Below, piece by piece: positions 9,016 through 17,186 of a stretch of 64,000 nt of DNA. This DNA comes from Paracoccus alkenifer. Its GTDB lineage: Bacteria; Pseudomonadota; Alphaproteobacteria; Rhodobacterales; Rhodobacteraceae. A model generated the notes under the pieces. The model worked only from the letters and a program-made list of their open reading frames with translations, was not told where the DNA came from and did not search any database. Where the stretch lies: NCBI RefSeq assembly GCF_900108405.1, contig NZ_FNXG01000002.1:1-64000 (forward strand), written 5' to 3'. Both the position numbers and the translations under genes were made by a program. Numbering within the stretch: position 1 is the stretch's first letter; each line of letters starts with the position of its first letter.

Positions 9016-9042
9016 TGAACCGCCCCGGGTTTACCGGAGAGT
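9016..9042 (+). repeat. Left terminal inverted repeat of the IS3 element
   Basis: Begins TGAACCGCCCCGGGTTTACC and is the exact reverse complement of 10315-10341. Confidence 0.93.
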
Positions 9043-9065
9043 AAAACTCTCAAAAGGTGAGCCTC

Positions 9066-9398
9066 ATGACAGACAAGAAACACACCCCGAGCTACACGGC
9101 CGAGTTCCGCGCGCGCGGCGTTCGGCTTTTCCGCGAACATCGTTCTGATTACAGCAGCGACAGTGCCGCCTACCGGGCAATTGCCTCGAAGCTGGGCTGT
9201 TCATCTTTCAGCCTGCGGGACTGGTGTCGGCGCGCCGCGCGTGATGCAGGCGAGCTGTCCGGACCGACGAGCGAGGAGAAGGCGCGGATCAAGGCCTTGG
9301 AGCGTGAGAACCGTGAACTGCGCCAAGCCAATGAGATCCTGAAGAAGGCCAGCGCATATTTCGCTGCGGCGGAGCTCGACCGCCCCTTCCGCAAATGA
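9066..9398 (+). CDS. IS3-family transposase OrfA
   Basis: A 110-residue protein from ATG 9066 (a GTG lies at 9057). Residues about 5-55 form the HTH_Tnp_1-type DNA-binding domain (YTAEFRARGVRLFREH, then IASKLGCSSFSLRDWCRRA). They are followed by a leucine-zipper coiled coil (IKALERENRELRQANEILKKA). OrfA binds the terminal repeats and, through ribosomal frameshifting near its end, contributes the N-terminus of the OrfAB transposase. Its stop overlaps the orfB start (ATGA at 9395-9398). It looks intact. Confidence 0.92.
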   Translation: MTDKKHTPSYTAEFRARGVRLFREHRSDYSSDSAAYRAIASKLGCSSFSLRDWCRRAARDAGELSGPTSEEKARIKALERENRELRQANEILKKASAYFAAAELDRPFRK

Positions 9399-10300
9399 TC
9401 GCGTTCGTCGACGATCACCGTTCTGTCCATGGTGTCGGGCCGATCTGCCGGGTTCTGGGGATCGCACCATCGACGTTCTACGCTTTCAAGGCCGTGGAGC
9501 GTGATCCTGAGTTGGCATCGGATCGGGCCAGGCAGGATCGTCTGGATATGGTTGCCATCAAGGAAGCCTTCGATGGCAGTCGGGGCCGATATGGCGCGCG
9601 CAAGGTCTGGCACCAACTGCGCCGTGAAGGGCGCGACATCGCTCGCTGCGCGGTGGAGAGGCTGATGAAGGTGATGGGATTACAGGGCGTTGTCCGCGGC
9701 AAGAAGGTCATCACGACCAACCCCGATGCGGCCCAGCCTTGCCCGGACGACAAGGTGAACCGCGCCTTCGTGGCAGACATGCCGAACCAGCTCTGGGTCA
9801 GCGATTTCACCTATGTCTCAAGCTGGCAGGGCATGGTCTACGTGGCCTTCATCATCGACGTCTTTGCCCGAAAGATCGTCGGCTGGCGCGTCTCGACCTC
9901 AATGACCACCGGTTTCGTCCTCGATGCCCTGAACCAGGCCATCTGCCAGCGGGCGCCGTCCGAGGCTGACAAGCTGATCCACCACAGCGACCGCGGCAGC
10001 CAATACCTGTCGATCCGATACACCGAGCGGCTCGCGGAGGCCGGCATCGATACCTCGGTCGGCAGCGTCGGAGATTCCTACGACAACGCCCTCGCCGAAA
10101 GCATCATCGGCCTGTTCAAGACCGAGGTCATCAAGTTCCTCGGCCCCTGGAAGTCCGCTGGTCAGGTCGAATGGGAAACCCTGAAATGGGTCGACTGGTA
10201 TAACAACACCCGCCTGCACAGCGCCATTGGCTACGTCACGCCGCACGAAGCAGAGGAGGCCTTCTATGCAAGCTTGAACGCCGGCGAAAAAGCAGCCTAA
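9395..10300 (+). CDS. IS3-family transposase OrfB (DDE integrase domain)
   Basis: A 301-residue catalytic subunit. The DDE residues can be placed: first Asp in LWVSDFTYVSSW, second Asp in IHHSDRGSQYLSIRY and Glu in YDNALAESIIGLFKTEVI, 35 residues apart as in IS3 transposases. An HTH_21-like region precedes the core (GRYGARKVWHQLRREG). The C-terminal WVDWYNNTRLHSAIGYVTP is the usual family ending. No stop or frameshift is seen, so the element may still be active. Confidence 0.93.
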   Translation: MIAFVDDHRSVHGVGPICRVLGIAPSTFYAFKAVERDPELASDRARQDRLDMVAIKEAFDGSRGRYGARKVWHQLRREGRDIARCAVERLMKVMGLQGVVRGKKVITTNPDAAQPCPDDKVNRAFVADMPNQLWVSDFTYVSSWQGMVYVAFIIDVFARKIVGWRVSTSMTTGFVLDALNQAICQRAPSEADKLIHHSDRGSQYLSIRYTERLAEAGIDTSVGSVGDSYDNALAESIIGLFKTEVIKFLGPWKSAGQVEWETLKWVDWYNNTRLHSAIGYVTPHEAEEAFYASLNAGEKAA

Positions 10301-10314
10301 TCATCGAACCAGAA

Positions 10315-10341
10315 ACTCTCCGGTAAACCCGGGGCGGTTCA
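10315..10341 (+). repeat. Right terminal inverted repeat of the IS3 element
   Basis: Exact reverse complement of the left end at 9016-9042; ends GGTTCA. Confidence 0.93.
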
Positions 10342-10429
10342 ACATGGCGGATGTCGTCTTTCCGGATCCGCCCTTTGGATTGGCGAAGGTGATTACGAAC
10401 ATGAAGCCAAGCGTGCGCGTATTCGCTCA

Positions 10430-10503
10430 CATTGTCAACTCTAACATTATCTTTAACTATAACACCAACTCTAATGTTAACTATAACTATAAAGTTATAG
10501 TTT
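10430..10503 (+). repeat. AT-rich repeat patch with 9-bp perfect hairpin
   Basis: This stretch is far more AT-rich than its surroundings. It contains two approximate direct repeats of about 30 bp starting AACTCTAA, and a perfect inverted repeat AACTATAAC / GTTATAGTT (10479-10487 and 10494-10502) with a six-base loop. The design recalls iterons or a repressor site of a mobile replicon, but no rep gene is adjacent. The rest of 10342-10609 has no gene I can support. Confidence 0.45.
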
Positions 10504-10598
10504 GCGTTCTGATCCCTTCCGATCTTTATCACGTGCCAAGCGCCGCCGTTCGGCGGCGCGCTTGCGCCCTTCCCGTGCTTTGTGGGCGCGGATGAGGG

Positions 10599-10724
10599 TT
10601 ACGCTGCCGAAAACGTCGCGCTGCTGATCCCATGCTCGCGGCAAAGCTCGGAAACGGGCAGCCCGCCCTCCGCCTGGCGCAGCACGCCCATGATCTGGGC
10701 TTCGGTGAAACGGCTCTTCTTCAT
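10599..10724 (-). pseudogene. Truncated IS407-like orfA fragment
   Basis: A 41-residue fragment, MKKSRFTEAQ onward to HGISSATF, then SAA and a stop. An intact orfA would continue with YKW after SATF, so the element is truncated exactly there. It is the same gene as the one cut by the left edge of the window. Confidence 0.75.
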
Positions 10725-10793
10725 CGGAATCTCCTCGTCCATCTTGTCGAGAAAATTCTACCTTCGCATCCCCTTAACCACGGGAGGATTACC
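10610..10793 (-). mobile_element. IS3-family (IS407-like) remnant, second copy
   Basis: Near-identical to 1-143 over the shared part and in the same orientation. It keeps one terminus (at about 10793) and the start of orfA, and homology ends near 10610. Together the two copies bracket 10.5 kb including the methyltransferase operon. Confidence 0.8.
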
Positions 10794-10809
10794 CCGCCAG
10801 CCGGCCGGC

Positions 10810-10828
10810 CTGTCCGCCTGGCGGACAG
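10810..10828. promoter_or_regulatory. 19-bp perfect palindrome upstream of the ring-cleavage operon
   Basis: CTGTCCGCCTGGCGGACAG has 9-bp arms around a single central base. It lies 125 bp before the dioxygenase gene. Close matches stand at 15125-15143 and 15209-15227 upstream of the TRAP genes. It may be the operator of the IclR regulator encoded between them, or a dispersed palindromic repeat. Confidence 0.5.
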
Positions 10829-10953
10829 AATCGGCGGCGTTGCTGATTCTCGGGCCGGACTGCGGCAAAGCCCTTTGCGGGAGCAGGAGTTTCGCCCCGG
10901 CGTCGGGACGGGCGCCGGCAAGCGGATCATCCGGAATTTGATGGGAGTATGCC

Positions 10954-11931
10954 GTGGCAATCAATGCATTGGGCTATCTCGGGGTGCGTTCGGACCGGTT
11001 GGACGACTGGTCGGATTTCGCAGGGCATCTGTTGGGGATGCAGAAAATCGACCGCGGCGGCAAGGCGTTGGCCTTTCGCATGGACGACAAGGTCCAGCGG
11101 CTGCTGGTCTCGGACGAGCCGGGCGAGACCCTGGCCTTTCTGGGGTTCGAGGTCGAGCATAAATCCGACCTGCAATCCTATGCTGCGCGGCTGGATGCGG
11201 TGGGGGTCGAGGTCCATCTGGGGGCGCGCGAACTGGCCGACCGGCGTTTCGTGGGCGATCTGATCTGGTTTCTGGACCCGATGGGCAACCGGGTCGAACT
11301 GTTTCACGCGCCGATGATCGCCAGCGACCCTTTCGTGCCGGGCCGGCCGATCGACGGGTTCAGGACCGGCCCGCTGGGCATGGGGCACGCGGTTCTGCAT
11401 GTGCAGGATATCGACGTGATGATGCCGTTTTACCGGGATCTGCTGGATTTCCACGTCTCGGATTACGGGCTTGAGCCTTACGGTCTTTATTTCTTTCACC
11501 TGAACGAGCGGCATCATTCTTTTGCCATGGTCGGCTCGGGGCAGCGCGGTTTCCACCACTTCATGGTCGAGTTCCAGAATCTCGACGATGTGGGGCAGGG
11601 CTTTGACATCGCGCAGCAGGATGAACGCGTGGCCTATACGCTGGGGCGCCATACGAACGACTATATGACCAGCTTTTACGCGCATTCGCCCTCGGGGTTC
11701 TTTGTCGAGAACGGTTGGGGCGGTCGCCTGATCGACCCCGCCACATGGGAGCCGCATCAGACCCATGACGGACCCAGCTTCTGGGGACACGAGCGGCTGT
11801 ATCTGACCGAAGAGGGCGGCCGCAAACGGCTGCGCGACATGCGCATGGATGCGGCGGCACGCGGGCGCCGGGCGCCTCCGGTGCCGGATTGTCCGTGGCT
11901 TTATGGCGAACTTGCGAAATCGGGGAGATAG
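10954..11931 (+). CDS. Type I extradiol ring-cleavage dioxygenase (VOC family)
   Basis: A 325-residue two-domain vicinal-oxygen-chelate protein, the normal length for BphC-type enzymes that open catechols next to the hydroxyls using Fe(II). The probable metal ligands are visible: His in MGHAVLHVQD (about 148), His in GFHHFMVEFQN (about 210) and Glu in GFFVENGWGGR (about 262). It is the first gene of a three-gene run with a flavin hydroxylase 2 bp downstream and an FAH-family hydrolase, so the product is probably a meta-cleavage compound from an aromatic acid. The exact substrate cannot be read. It begins 160 bp after the IS remnant, with a palindrome in between. Confidence 0.87.
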   Translation: MAINALGYLGVRSDRLDDWSDFAGHLLGMQKIDRGGKALAFRMDDKVQRLLVSDEPGETLAFLGFEVEHKSDLQSYAARLDAVGVEVHLGARELADRRFVGDLIWFLDPMGNRVELFHAPMIASDPFVPGRPIDGFRTGPLGMGHAVLHVQDIDVMMPFYRDLLDFHVSDYGLEPYGLYFFHLNERHHSFAMVGSGQRGFHHFMVEFQNLDDVGQGFDIAQQDERVAYTLGRHTNDYMTSFYAHSPSGFFVENGWGGRLIDPATWEPHQTHDGPSFWGHERLYLTEEGGRKRLRDMRMDAAARGRRAPPVPDCPWLYGELAKSGR

Positions 11932-11933
11932 GC

Positions 11934-13430
11934 GTGGAAAACTATGACGTCGCCATCGTGGGCTATGGCCCGACCGGGGCCACGCTGGCCCATCTGCTGG
12001 GGCAATGCGGGCTGAAGGTACTGGTGCTGGAACGCGAAGCCGCCGCCTATCACCTGCCGCGCGCCGTGCATTTCGACGGCGAGGTGATGCGGGTTCTGCA
12101 ATGGATCGGCATCGCCGATGCCATGGAGCCGCTGACCTGCCAGCATCCGGGGATGCGCTTTGTCGGGCCGGACGGCAAGCTGCTGCTGGACTGGCCGCGC
12201 CCGCCGGGCAAGGGGCCGCAGGGCTGGCGCTCGAACTATCGTTTCCACCAGCCCGACCTTGAACGCCTGCTGCGCGAGGCGATGGTCGATCGGCCGCAGG
12301 TGACGGTGCGCACCCGCTGCGACCTGTTTCTGGTCGAGGAGGACGAGACCGGCGTCACCCTGCGTTACGAGGACATGAGCCGGGGCAAGATCCAGCGCGC
12401 CCGCGCGAAATATGTCGTCGGCTGCGACGGGGCGCGGTCGCTTGTCCGTCGCTTCATCGAGACGGGGATGGAGGATTACGGCTTTCACGAACGCTGGCTG
12501 GTGGTGGACGTGATCCTCAGGGACGACAAGCCCGAGCTGGGCGACCACTCGATCCAGTATTGCGTGCCCGAGCGTCCTTCGACCTATGTGCGGATACCGG
12601 GCCGGCGGCGGCGGTGGGAAATCACCGTTCGGCCGGACGAGGATTCGGCCGAGATGATCCGCCCCGACAAGGTCTGGGAAATGCTGTCCCCCTGGGTGCG
12701 CCCCGACGAGGCCGATCTTGAGCGCGCGGCGGTCTATGTGTTCCATTCGCTGGTGGCCGAGGACTGGCGCCGGGGCCGGCTGTTTCTGGCGGGCGACGCC
12801 TGCCACCAGACCCCGCCCTTCATGGGGCAGGGCATGTGCGCGGGCATCCGCGATGCGGCCAACCTATACTGGAAACTGGCGCTGGCCTGCCATGGGTCGC
12901 TCGGCAAGGACGAGACCGAGCGTGTGCTGGACAGCTATACGTCCGAGCGCAAGCCCAATGCCCGTGAATATATCCAGACCGCGGTGCGCCTTGGCGGGCT
13001 GATCAATACCTGCGGCACCGAGGCGGCGCTGCGAGAGGCCCTGCCCGGCAGTGGCGGCATCGCCCGGATGGAAAGCATCGCGCCCCCCTTGGGCGAGGGG
13101 CTGGGCCATGGCCCGGCGGCCGGGCGGCTGTTCGGCCAGCCGCATCTGGCAAGCGGCGCGCTGATGGATGATGCCCATCGCCACAAATGGGTGGTCGTCG
13201 CCGATGCCGAACTGGCCAGAGGGCTTGATCTGCCCGCCGGCGTAGCGCTGGTCAGCACCGCCAATTCGCCCGATGCGGCGGAACATCTGGCGCGTTTCGG
13301 GGTGGGCGCGGTCTTGCTGCGCCCCGATCGCCATACGCTTGGCAGCGCCGATACCCAGGCCGAACTGGCACAACTTGTTGAACGGGCGCTGCCCAACCCT
13401 GTCAATTCCAGCATTCCGGAGATGGTCTGA
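11934..13430 (+). CDS. FAD-dependent aromatic hydroxylase (MhpA/PheA-like)
   Basis: A 498-residue flavoprotein monooxygenase. It has the N-terminal Rossmann motif YDVAIVGYGPTGATLAHLLG, the central GCDGARSLVRR (DG motif) and LFLAGDACHQTPPFMGQGMC (GD motif binding the FAD ribose). This matches class A hydroxylases such as 3-(3-hydroxyphenyl)propionate hydroxylase. It would add a hydroxyl ortho to a phenol to make the catechol used by the dioxygenase upstream, at the expense of NAD(P)H. The GTG at 11934 is chosen because GGGGAG lies just before it and it follows the previous stop by two bases. Confidence 0.87.
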   Translation: MENYDVAIVGYGPTGATLAHLLGQCGLKVLVLEREAAAYHLPRAVHFDGEVMRVLQWIGIADAMEPLTCQHPGMRFVGPDGKLLLDWPRPPGKGPQGWRSNYRFHQPDLERLLREAMVDRPQVTVRTRCDLFLVEEDETGVTLRYEDMSRGKIQRARAKYVVGCDGARSLVRRFIETGMEDYGFHERWLVVDVILRDDKPELGDHSIQYCVPERPSTYVRIPGRRRRWEITVRPDEDSAEMIRPDKVWEMLSPWVRPDEADLERAAVYVFHSLVAEDWRRGRLFLAGDACHQTPPFMGQGMCAGIRDAANLYWKLALACHGSLGKDETERVLDSYTSERKPNAREYIQTAVRLGGLINTCGTEAALREALPGSGGIARMESIAPPLGEGLGHGPAAGRLFGQPHLASGALMDDAHRHKWVVVADAELARGLDLPAGVALVSTANSPDAAEHLARFGVGAVLLRPDRHTLGSADTQAELAQLVERALPNPVNSSIPEMV

Positions 13431-13432
13431 CC

Positions 13433-14275
13433 ATGAAACTGTGTTCCTTTGCCACCAATGGCCGCGCCAGCTGGGGTCTTGTCACCGACGGCGGCATCGT
13501 CGATCTGGGCCAGCGCGGACTGGCCGCGACGCTGCGCGATTTTCTGGCGCAGGGCGATCTGGCCCCCGCCGCTGCGCTGGCCGGTGAAAAGCCCGATTTC
13601 GCCTTTGACGCGGTCCGGCATGATCCGGTGATCCCGAACCCCGACAAGATCATCTGCGTCGGCCTGAACTATCACGATCACATCCAGGAAACCGGGCGCG
13701 AGGAAACCCCGAACCCGGTCCTGTTCGCCCGCTATGCCGGCAGCCAGATCGGCCACGGCCAGCCGCTTATCAAGCCGCTGGAATCCGACATGTTCGATTA
13801 CGAGGGCGAGCTGGCGGTGATCATCGGCAAGGAAGGCCGCCGGATTTCCGAAGCTGACGCGCTGTCTCATGTCGCGGGCTATGCCTGCTATAACGACGGC
13901 TCGGTGCGCGACTGGCAAAAGCACACGCATCAGTTCATGCCCGGTAAGACCTTTGCGGGGACCGGCGGCTTTGGCCCGTGGATGGTGACAGCGGACGAGA
14001 TCCCCGACCCCTCGGCCCTGCATCTGCAAACCCGCCTGAACGGGCAGGTGGTGCAGGATACCGATCTGACGCTGCTGATTGCCTCGATCCCGCGGCTGAT
14101 CGCCTATTGCTCGACCATCCTGCCGCTGTTGCCGGGCGATGTGATCGTTTCGGGGACGCCGGGCGGTGTCGGCGCGCGCCGCAATCCGCCGCTGTGGATG
14201 CGCGATGGCGATGTCTGCGAGGTCGAGATCAGCGGCATCGGCACGCTGTCGAACCCCGTGCGCAACGAGGGATGA
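13433..14275 (+). CDS. Fumarylacetoacetate hydrolase-family protein
   Basis: A 280-residue enzyme with a small N-terminal domain and an FAH domain from about residue 65. Signature stretches are IICVGLNYHDHIQE and the metal-binding DYEGELAVIIGKEG, followed by GYACYNDGSVRDWQ and a terminal VIVSGTPGGVG loop. Relatives hydrolyse, hydrate or decarboxylate 2-keto or acylpyruvate intermediates with Mg2+ or Mn2+. Lying directly after the ring-cleavage genes (2 bp gap), it probably processes the ring-opened product. Hydratase, isomerase and acylpyruvase roles cannot be told apart by sequence alone. Confidence 0.85.
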   Translation: MKLCSFATNGRASWGLVTDGGIVDLGQRGLAATLRDFLAQGDLAPAAALAGEKPDFAFDAVRHDPVIPNPDKIICVGLNYHDHIQETGREETPNPVLFARYAGSQIGHGQPLIKPLESDMFDYEGELAVIIGKEGRRISEADALSHVAGYACYNDGSVRDWQKHTHQFMPGKTFAGTGGFGPWMVTADEIPDPSALHLQTRLNGQVVQDTDLTLLIASIPRLIAYCSTILPLLPGDVIVSGTPGGVGARRNPPLWMRDGDVCEVEISGIGTLSNPVRNEG

Positions 14276-14313
14276 GGCTTTTCCCAGGTCGCACCCTGTG
14301 CCATTCTGGCGCC

Positions 14314-15102
14314 ATGGGTGCAGAGCAGAAGCCGGTTCAGAAATCCGGGGCCGTGCGGGCATTGACGCGCGGCCTTTCCATATTGCGCCACGTCAATTCG
14401 GTCGGAGAGGCGCGGCCGGGCGAGATCGCCAAGGCGCTGAACATTCCCCGCCCCAGCGTCTATCGCTTGCTGCAAACGCTGGAAGAGGCCGGCTATGTCG
14501 CCTTTTCCGCCAGCGCCAATCTGGTGCGGGTGACGCGGCTGGCGGCGTCATTGGGCGACGGCTCGGCGCTGAGTTCGGAAATCTGCCAGAGCGCCGCGCC
14601 GATCCTTGCCGAATATTCCGCGCTGTTGATCTGGCCGCTGGACCTGACCATTCAGCACAATGCCTCGATGGTGATTCAGGAAACGACGCATGGCCGTTCG
14701 CCCCTGTCGATCGACCGGGCGATGATCGGCTCGCATCTGCCGATGATGCGGACCTCGGCGGGGCGGGCCTATCTGACATTCTGCGACCAGACGCAGCGCG
14801 ACCTGATCCTGGCGCATATCCGCCGCCTGGGCGACCCGGCCGACGAGCCCTTTCTGGACCCGAGATGGCTGGCGCGGATGATGTATGAAACCCGCGAACG
14901 CGGCTTTGCCTTGCGCGACGCGGGCGAGTTCCGTGCCCAGACGGCATCGCTTGCCGCGCCGATCATGGCGGCGGGGGGAATCGTCGGCTGTGTCTCGATG
15001 ATCTGGATCCGCAGCGCGCTGGGCACGCGCGAAGCCCTTGCGACCTATGCCGCACCGTTGGTCGAAGTGGCTGCGCAGATTGCAAAATCCATAGCGGATT
15101 AA
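14314..15102 (+). CDS. IclR-family transcriptional regulator
   Basis: A 262-residue regulator. A winged HTH occupies about residues 15-75 (ALTRGLSILRHVNSVGEARP, then IAKALNIPRPSVYRLLQTLEE), followed by an IclR effector domain ending EVAAQIAKSIAD. MhpR and similar activators of phenylpropionate-type pathways have this architecture. It sits between the ring-cleavage operon and the TRAP transporter operon, both preceded by near-identical 19-bp palindromes, so it probably senses the aromatic substrate and controls both. The ATG at 14314 is the first that leaves a normal IclR N-terminus. Confidence 0.87.
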   Translation: MGAEQKPVQKSGAVRALTRGLSILRHVNSVGEARPGEIAKALNIPRPSVYRLLQTLEEAGYVAFSASANLVRVTRLAASLGDGSALSSEICQSAAPILAEYSALLIWPLDLTIQHNASMVIQETTHGRSPLSIDRAMIGSHLPMMRTSAGRAYLTFCDQTQRDLILAHIRRLGDPADEPFLDPRWLARMMYETRERGFALRDAGEFRAQTASLAAPIMAAGGIVGCVSMIWIRSALGTREALATYAAPLVEVAAQIAKSIAD

Positions 15103-15124
15103 GCCCGGATCACAAAACCCCCGC

Positions 15125-15143
15125 CTGTCCGCCTGCCGGACAT
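15125..15143. promoter_or_regulatory. Imperfect copy of the 19-bp palindrome
   Basis: CTGTCCGCCTGCCGGACAT differs at two positions from the palindrome at 10810-10828. It lies just after the IclR gene and upstream of the TRAP operon. Confidence 0.45.
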
Positions 15144-15208
15144 ATCGGCCGCCAATGGCGCGTGGAATGGCGTATTTCCCGGAAACTGCCCCGTAAACCG
15201 CCGGATTC

Positions 15209-15227
15209 CTGTCCGCCAGGCGGACAG
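15209..15227. promoter_or_regulatory. Perfect 19-bp palindrome upstream of the TRAP operon
   Basis: CTGTCCGCCAGGCGGACAG is identical to the site at 10810-10828 except for the central base. It lies 148 bp before the first TRAP gene and 66 bp after the end of the imperfect copy. Apart from these sites, 15103-15374 contains no gene I can support. Confidence 0.5.
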
Positions 15228-15374
15228 ATTTGCAGCGACGCTATATCGCAGCCGCTGCTTCGGTCAGAACTTGACGCGGGGAAAACGACGCTGAGGAGGA
15301 GTTGGCGTGTTTCACGATTCAAGACCCATGGCGATTGCAAGCCGGCGCGGGCACAGCGGCAAGAGGCCGGGCCA

Positions 15375-15860
15375 ATGACCCGGACCGCCGGTCGGAAAAT
15401 ACAGTCGCTGTTGCTGGGGACGGCAGCGGGCTGTTTCGTCATCGGGGCGGGGGCGACGGTGCTGGACGTGATCCTGCGCAAGACCGCGGGGGTGAACGTG
15501 CCGGCGGTGATCGAATTCACCTCGTTCGTGATCGGGTTGGGGGCGCTGGTTTCCTTTCCCGTCTGCTATGCGCAGCGCAGCCATGTGACGGCGCAGCTGC
15601 TCTCTGAGCTCAGGCCCCGGACGTTTTCGCGGCCTCTAGGGCTGTTCGGCGTCTTTGTCGCAATGATCTTTGCGGTGATTCTTTTCGTCGTCATGGCTGA
15701 CAACACCTGGTCCAAGCTCGGCTCGCCCGAGCTGTCGCGGGATCTGGCCCTGCCGATGCCGGTGCTGCTGGGGATCGTCACCGTCATCCTCGGCGTTTCT
15801 GCCGTCGCCGCAATCATCGGCATGATCGCCGAGCTGCGCAGGAAGGGGGCCGGCAAATGA
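15375..15860 (+). CDS. TRAP transporter small permease (DctQ family)
   Basis: A 161-residue membrane protein with four predicted helices, starting around LLLGTAAGCFVIGAGATVLDV, FTSFVIGLGALVSFPVCYA, LFGVFVAMIFAVILFVVMA and VLLGIVTVILGVSAVAAIIG. This is the standard DctQ layout; DctQ pairs with the large DctM subunit in sodium-coupled uptake. The gene overlaps dctM by 4 bp (ATGA). I chose the ATG at 15375 since upstream in-frame residues look non-coding. The context points to uptake of an aromatic or organic acid. Confidence 0.85.
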   Translation: MTRTAGRKIQSLLLGTAAGCFVIGAGATVLDVILRKTAGVNVPAVIEFTSFVIGLGALVSFPVCYAQRSHVTAQLLSELRPRTFSRPLGLFGVFVAMIFAVILFVVMADNTWSKLGSPELSRDLALPMPVLLGIVTVILGVSAVAAIIGMIAELRRKGAGK

Positions 15861-17158
15861 GCGGCCTGGTTCTGGGAAGCCTCGGCTTTGCCGCCGCGCT
15901 GTTTCTGATTTTTCTTGAGGTTCCGATTGCCGTTGCCATGGGGCTGGTCGGACTGGCGGGAACCGCGATGATCATCGGCATCGACGGCACGGTCGCCGTC
16001 GGCGCCACGACCGTCTGGGACAGCGTCACCAACTATACGCTGACGATGCTGCCGCTGTTCGTGCTGATGGGCAATCTTGCCGCCAGATCGGGGCTGTCCT
16101 CGCAGTTGTTTCAGGCGATGTCGGTGCTGATCGGCCATCGCCGGGGCGGGCTGGCGCTGGCGACCATCGGGGCCAGCGCCGGGTTCGGGATGATTTCGGG
16201 ATCCTCGCTGGCGACGACCGCCACCATGGGCCGGATCGCCATGCCCGAGATGAAACAGGCGGGCTATTCGCAATCGCTGGCCGGGGGCTCGATTGCGGCG
16301 GGGGGCACACTGGGTATCCTGATCCCGCCTTCGACCATTCTGGTCATCTACGCCTTTATCGCCGAACAGTCGGTCCGCACGCTGATGCTGGCCACGGCGG
16401 GGCCCATCGTGCTGGCGGTTGCACTGTATTGCCTCGCGATCTGGATCCCGCTGTGGATGGGCTGGAGCAGCGCGCCAAAGCGCCAGCGCGCCAGCCGGGC
16501 CGAGGCGATTGCCGCGCTATACGATCTGGTGCCGCCGGTCGCGATGTTCGGGGTGATCATGGGCGGCCTTTACACCGGCTTTTTCACCGCCAACGAGACC
16601 GCGGCGGTCGGTGCCGCCGTGGTGCTGGCCTATGGGGTGGTGTCGCGCCGCCTGTCGATGCGCAGCTTTCTTGCGGCCGCGATGGACACCGCGGCCACCT
16701 GCGGGGCGCTGTATCTGGTGCTGATCGGGGCCAATCTGTTCAACTTCTTTCTGGCGCTTTCAGGGCTGCCGTTCTCGTTGACAGGCATGTTCTCGGGCGT
16801 GCTGGACCAGCCTGTGCTGGTGATCCTGATCATGCTGGCGATCTATCTGCTGATGGGCGCGCTGATGGACAGCCTGGCGATGCTGCTGCTGACGGTGCCC
16901 CTGTTCGTGCCGATCGCCAGCGCCGCGGGCATCGACCTGATCTGGTTCGGCGTCTTTGCCATCATGGTGATCGAGATGGGCCTGATCACACCGCCCGTCG
17001 GGATGAACCTGTTCGTTCTCAAGGCCGTCAACCCCAGCGTCCGGATGGTCGAGCTGTGGCGGGGCATCACCCCCTTTGTCATCGCCGACCTGATCCGCGT
17101 CGCAATCATCATCGCCATTCCGGCAATCGTGCTCTGGGTGCCCTATGCCGCGCGCTGA
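15857..17158 (+). CDS. TRAP transporter large permease (DctM family)
   Basis: A 433-residue protein with about 12 hydrophobic helices and DctM hallmarks: GTLGILIPPSTILVIYAF near residue 150, and EMGLITPPVGMNLFVLKA near 375. These re-entrant loops contribute to substrate translocation in the inner membrane. It is translationally coupled to dctQ, and the binding-protein gene follows 28 bp later, giving the order Q-M-P. Length is normal for the family. Confidence 0.9.
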   Translation: MSGLVLGSLGFAAALFLIFLEVPIAVAMGLVGLAGTAMIIGIDGTVAVGATTVWDSVTNYTLTMLPLFVLMGNLAARSGLSSQLFQAMSVLIGHRRGGLALATIGASAGFGMISGSSLATTATMGRIAMPEMKQAGYSQSLAGGSIAAGGTLGILIPPSTILVIYAFIAEQSVRTLMLATAGPIVLAVALYCLAIWIPLWMGWSSAPKRQRASRAEAIAALYDLVPPVAMFGVIMGGLYTGFFTANETAAVGAAVVLAYGVVSRRLSMRSFLAAAMDTAATCGALYLVLIGANLFNFFLALSGLPFSLTGMFSGVLDQPVLVILIMLAIYLLMGALMDSLAMLLLTVPLFVPIASAAGIDLIWFGVFAIMVIEMGLITPPVGMNLFVLKAVNPSVRMVELWRGITPFVIADLIRVAIIIAIPAIVLWVPYAAR

Positions 17159-17186
17159 GCCACAATGTTTCATGGGAGGAAACATC

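Larger units (their letters stand above)
9016..10341 (+). mobile_element. Complete IS3-family insertion sequence
   Basis: The 1,326-bp element is bounded by perfect 27-bp terminal inverted repeats (9016-9042 and 10315-10341) that begin TG and end CA, as IS3-family members do. It encodes overlapping orfA and orfB with a DDE catalytic domain. The bases flanking the ends (GAAA on the left, ACAT on the right) do not form a direct repeat. Target duplication is therefore absent, suggesting recombination or deletion after insertion. It interrupts the pseudogene to its left. Confidence 0.93.

Noticed and set aside
9007..10350. Target-site duplication of the IS3 element
   Set aside because: Flanking 3- and 4-mers differ (AAA/GAAA versus ACA/ACAT).
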